NCBI GenBank assembly: GCA_018063485.1
Contig: JAGPBG010000060.1
Span: 1 to 9,464 of the forward strand
Length of the DNA: 9,464 bases
Source: Cypionkella sp.
GTDB taxonomy: Bacteria > Pseudomonadota > Alphaproteobacteria > Rhodobacterales > Rhodobacteraceae
Direction: 5' to 3'
A model generated the notes under the pieces. That model saw nothing but the letters and a program-made list of their open reading frames with translations. It was not told the origin of the DNA and made no database searches. Below are positions 7,339-9,464 of this stretch, one piece after another. Both the position numbers and the translations under genes were made by a program. How positions within the stretch are numbered: the first letter of the stretch is position 1; every line of letters starts with the position of its first letter.

Positions 7339-8546
7339 GCTATGTCGCAAACCGCCTTGCTGCGGTGAAACCATCGGCCTCGATGGCCGCCTCGATGGCG
7401 GCAAAGGCTTTGCGCGCGACTGGGGTTGATGTGATCGACCTGGGGCTTGGCGAGCCCGATTTCCCGACCCCCGCTCATGTGGCCGAGGCGGCCTATGCGG
7501 CGGCCATACGGGGCGAAACGCTTTACACGGCCGCTGCCGGGACACCGGCGCTGCGGGCCGCAGTGGCAGAAAAGTTCCGGCGTGAAAACGGACTGGATTA
7601 CGGTGCCGATGACATCGCGGTGGCGAACGGTGCCAAGCAGATCATCTTCAACGCGTTGGCGGCGACATTGAATGATGGCGACGAGGCAATCCTGCCCGCG
7701 CCCTATTTCGTGTCCTACCCCGAGATGGTCAAGCTGCTGGGCGGCGTTCCGGTGATGCCAGTCTGTCGGGCTGATCAAGGATTCCGGTTGACGCCCGCCG
7801 TACTGGAAGCTGCGATCACGCCGCAGACAAAGTGGCTGTTTCTCAACATGCCGGGCAACCCCTCTGGCGCTGTTTATTCGCTGGCGGAGTTGCAGGCGCT
7901 GGGGGCTGTTCTGGCAAAACACCCGCAGGTTTTGATCCTGTCGGACGAAATCTATGAACACATCATCTTTGACAGGCGGGTATTCGTGTCCTTTGCCAAG
8001 GCTTGCCCCGATCTGAAGGAGCGCACCCTGACAGTGAACGGTGTGGCCAAGGCCTACGCAATGACCGGTTGGCGGGTAGGCTATGCGGCAGGTCCGGCGA
8101 TGCTTTTGAAGGCCATGAACACGGTGCAGAGTCAGTCTGTCACCTCGGTCGCGGCACCGATGCAGGCGGCGGCGCTGGCGGCCTTGAGCGGACCGCAAGA
8201 CTGCATCGCGCAGTTTCGCGAGGCGTTTCAGCGTCGCCGCGATCTGGTGGTGGCGGGCATCGCCAAAGTGCCCGGCCTGACCCTGCCGCCACCCGAGGGC
8301 GCATTTTACGCGTTTATCGGCTGTGCGGGTCTGATCGGCAAACGCACGCCAAAGGGCGAGGTTCTGACCGATGATGTGGCGGTGTCGAACTACATTCTGG
8401 CCGAGGGGCATGTGTCCTCCGTGCCAGGTTCGGCCTATGGTCTGTCGCCTTTCTTCCGCATCTCGACCGCCACTTCTGACGCCGTGTTGAGTGAGGCCAT
8501 CGCCCGCATCGCCCGCGCCGTCGCAGCGCTTTCGGAGGCCAAATGA
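7335..8546 (+). CDS. PLP-dependent class I aminotransferase (aspartate aminotransferase-like, subgroup I-gamma)
   Basis: This 403-residue fold type I aminotransferase moves an amino group between an amino acid (or other amine) and a 2-oxo acid. Motifs: LGLGEPDFPTP (36-46) at the N-terminal substrate-side segment, ANGAKQ (97-102), NMPGNPSG (171-178) with N175 for the PLP O3', SDEIYEH (203-209) with D204 for the pyridine nitrogen, VNGVAKAYAMTGWRVGY (234-250) with the PLP lysine K239 and phosphate-binding R247, and FFRIS (373-377) with R375 for the substrate alpha-carboxylate. All cofactor residues are present, so it should be active. It overlaps hyuB by ATGA, with GGAG at 7324-7327. In this operon it would deaminate the amino acid released by HyuAB or supply the 2-oxo acid for the ThDP enzyme. 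Aspartate, a beta-amino or omega-amino acid substrate cannot be decided, though R375 favours 2-amino acids. Confidence 0.92.
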   Translation: MSYVANRLAAVKPSASMAASMAAKALRATGVDVIDLGLGEPDFPTPAHVAEAAYAAAIRGETLYTAAAGTPALRAAVAEKFRRENGLDYGADDIAVANGAKQIIFNALAATLNDGDEAILPAPYFVSYPEMVKLLGGVPVMPVCRADQGFRLTPAVLEAAITPQTKWLFLNMPGNPSGAVYSLAELQALGAVLAKHPQVLILSDEIYEHIIFDRRVFVSFAKACPDLKERTLTVNGVAKAYAMTGWRVGYAAGPAMLLKAMNTVQSQSVTSVAAPMQAAALAALSGPQDCIAQFREAFQRRRDLVVAGIAKVPGLTLPPPEGAFYAFIGCAGLIGKRTPKGEVLTDDVAVSNYILAEGHVSSVPGSAYGLSPFFRISTATSDAVLSEAIARIARAVAALSEAK

Positions 8547-9364
8547 CCCCCCGCTACGACACGATCCTGATCACCGGAGCCGCCGGCCGCCTGGGCACCG
8601 AACTGCGCCGGGGGCTGGCACCCTTGGCGCGCAAACTGCGACTGGCGGGCCGCTCGGCCATCCCCGACCTTGCTGCCAACGAAGAATCGGTTGCCTTCGA
8701 TCTCGCCGATGAGGCGGCGGTGCTCGAGGCCGCCAAAGGGGTGGATGCCATCGTTCACTTCGGCGGTGCGCCGATGGAGCGGCCCTGGGAGGAGATCTTG
8801 AACTCCAACATACGCGGCAGCTATCACATCTATGAGGCCGCCCGAAAGAACGGCGTGAAACGGGTTGTCTATGCCAGTTCGGTCCACGCCATCGGCTTTC
8901 ACCGGCTGGAGGACCATATCGATACCAATGCGCCGCATCGCCCAGACGGGCTTTATGGCCTGTCGAAGTGCTTTGTCGAGGATCTGGGGCGTCTTTACTG
9001 GGACAAGTTTGGCATCGAAACCGTGGCTTTGCGCATTTTCTCGTCTTTTCCAGAACCCGCCGACCGGCGCATGTTGTGGTCCTGGCTGTCGTTCGCGGAC
9101 TGTAACCGCCTGACAGCAGCCGCGCTGACGGCGCCGCGCGTGGGTTTTACCGTGTCTTTCGGCATTTCGGACAACGCGGTCAAAGCAGTCGACAATCGGC
9201 TTGCCGGCCATCTGGGCTATCGCCCGCAAGACAACACTGAGGCTTTCCGTGCCGCCGTCGAGGCGTGCACGCCAGTACCCGACCCCAAAGCCCCTGCGGT
9301 GCAACATCTTGGGGGCTGGTTTGTCGATCAGGGCCACCCGGATGATGCGCCCGACAAGGTGTGA
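8543..9364 (+). CDS. NAD(P)-dependent short-chain dehydrogenase/epimerase-type protein, uronate dehydrogenase-like but divergent
   Basis: This 273-residue extended SDR reads closest to bacterial uronate dehydrogenase (Udh, about 265 residues), which oxidises glucuronate or galacturonate to the aldarolactone. Shared blocks: TGAAGRLG (11-18) nucleotide loop, DLAD (53-56), EILNSNIRGSYHIYEAAR (84-101), SSVHAIGF (112-119), the catalytic YGLSKCF (138-144) with Y138 and K142, FPEPADRRM (169-177), and LGYRP (224-228). Against Agrobacterium Udh as I remember it, the active-site residues align gaplessly at +2: S113, H115, Y138, S167 and R176 are kept, but Udh S75 is P77 and N112 is V114 here. The NAD-specifying Asp at the end of the second strand is replaced by G36-R37, a pattern typical of NADP enzymes. 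So it is probably a related sugar or sugar-acid dehydrogenase with another substrate and cofactor. It overlaps the aminotransferase by ATGA, with GGAGG at 8534-8538, and is last in the operon. Confidence 0.85.
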   Translation: MTPRYDTILITGAAGRLGTELRRGLAPLARKLRLAGRSAIPDLAANEESVAFDLADEAAVLEAAKGVDAIVHFGGAPMERPWEEILNSNIRGSYHIYEAARKNGVKRVVYASSVHAIGFHRLEDHIDTNAPHRPDGLYGLSKCFVEDLGRLYWDKFGIETVALRIFSSFPEPADRRMLWSWLSFADCNRLTAAALTAPRVGFTVSFGISDNAVKAVDNRLAGHLGYRPQDNTEAFRAAVEACTPVPDPKAPAVQHLGGWFVDQGHPDDAPDKV

Positions 9365-9383
9365 AGCCAAGGCTGTATTCATG

Positions 9384-9423
9384 GATGGCAGGGCCCCTGA
9401 CAGGCTCTGCCATCACTCATTTT
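9384..9423 (+). terminator. Rho-independent terminator ending the five-gene operon
   Basis: GATGGCAGGGCC (9384-9395) pairs with GGCTCTGCCATC (9403-9414) as a 12-bp stem, with one G-U wobble (9392/9406) and a 7-nt loop (CCTGACA). TTTT follows at 9420-9423 after five intervening bases. It starts 20 nt after the stop of the dehydrogenase gene. The stem is very strong; the T-run is short and offset, so termination may be incomplete. The reverse strand has no T-run after the hairpin, so it looks unidirectional. Confidence 0.72.
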
Positions 9424-9464
9424 GTGGGGCATGGATTCTGAGCGGGTCTGGGCCTGCTTGGTGC

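Noticed and set aside
7314..8411. 365-codon open frame on the - strand
   Set aside because: It is the complement of the aminotransferase, rich in His/Arg/Gln and without motifs; the + strand protein has every PLP residue in place.
8435..9382. 315-codon open frame on the - strand
   Set aside because: Antisense to the Udh-like gene, whose + strand product aligns to a known family throughout.
1..9464. Mobile elements, CRISPR arrays, tRNA/rRNA genes, riboswitches and defence systems
   Set aside because: None was seen on reading both strands; coding is continuous metabolic genes on one strand with even base composition.

Overview
The window is a GC-rich stretch coding only on the + strand. Its gene style suggests an alphaproteobacterium, probably of the Rhodobacterales/Roseobacter type: tightly packed sugar-acid and amino-acid catabolic genes, many 4-bp ATGA gene overlaps, and proteins that read like roseobacter and rhizobial families. 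This taxonomic call comes from reading alone. No RNA gene, transposase, integrase, CRISPR array or phage gene is visible.

Layout. Bases 2-373 are the 3' end of an HpcH/HpaI-type class II aldolase, followed 3 nt later by a complete MOFRL-type glycerate 2-kinase (377-1636). These two look like the tail of an operon that begins outside the window. A 331-bp gene-free gap (1637-1967) carries a LacI-operator-like near-palindrome and an AT-rich inverted repeat. A five-gene operon fills the rest (1968-9364): an acetolactate-synthase-like ThDP enzyme, the two subunits of an ATP-dependent hydantoinase/oxoprolinase-type enzyme (HyuA, HyuB), a class I PLP aminotransferase, and a short-chain dehydrogenase related to uronate dehydrogenase. 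All four internal junctions are ATGA stop/start overlaps. A strong hairpin terminator follows the last gene.

How the genes may work together (inference). The aldolase would split a 2-oxo-3-deoxy sugar acid into pyruvate plus an aldehyde, and the kinase would take the C3 fragment, as glycerate, into lower glycolysis. In the five-gene operon, HyuAB would use ATP to open a cyclic amide (lactam, hydantoin or oxoproline-like), or would carboxylate a carbonyl compound. The aminotransferase would exchange the amino group, the ThDP enzyme would decarboxylate or ligate a 2-oxo acid, and the sugar-type dehydrogenase would oxidise or reduce a polyhydroxylated intermediate. I know of no characterised pathway with this exact gene set.

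The most interesting detail is the last gene. It aligns without gaps to uronate dehydrogenase around the active site. However, the NAD-specific Asp is replaced by Gly-Arg, which suggests NADP, and two substrate-contact positions are changed, which suggests a different substrate.
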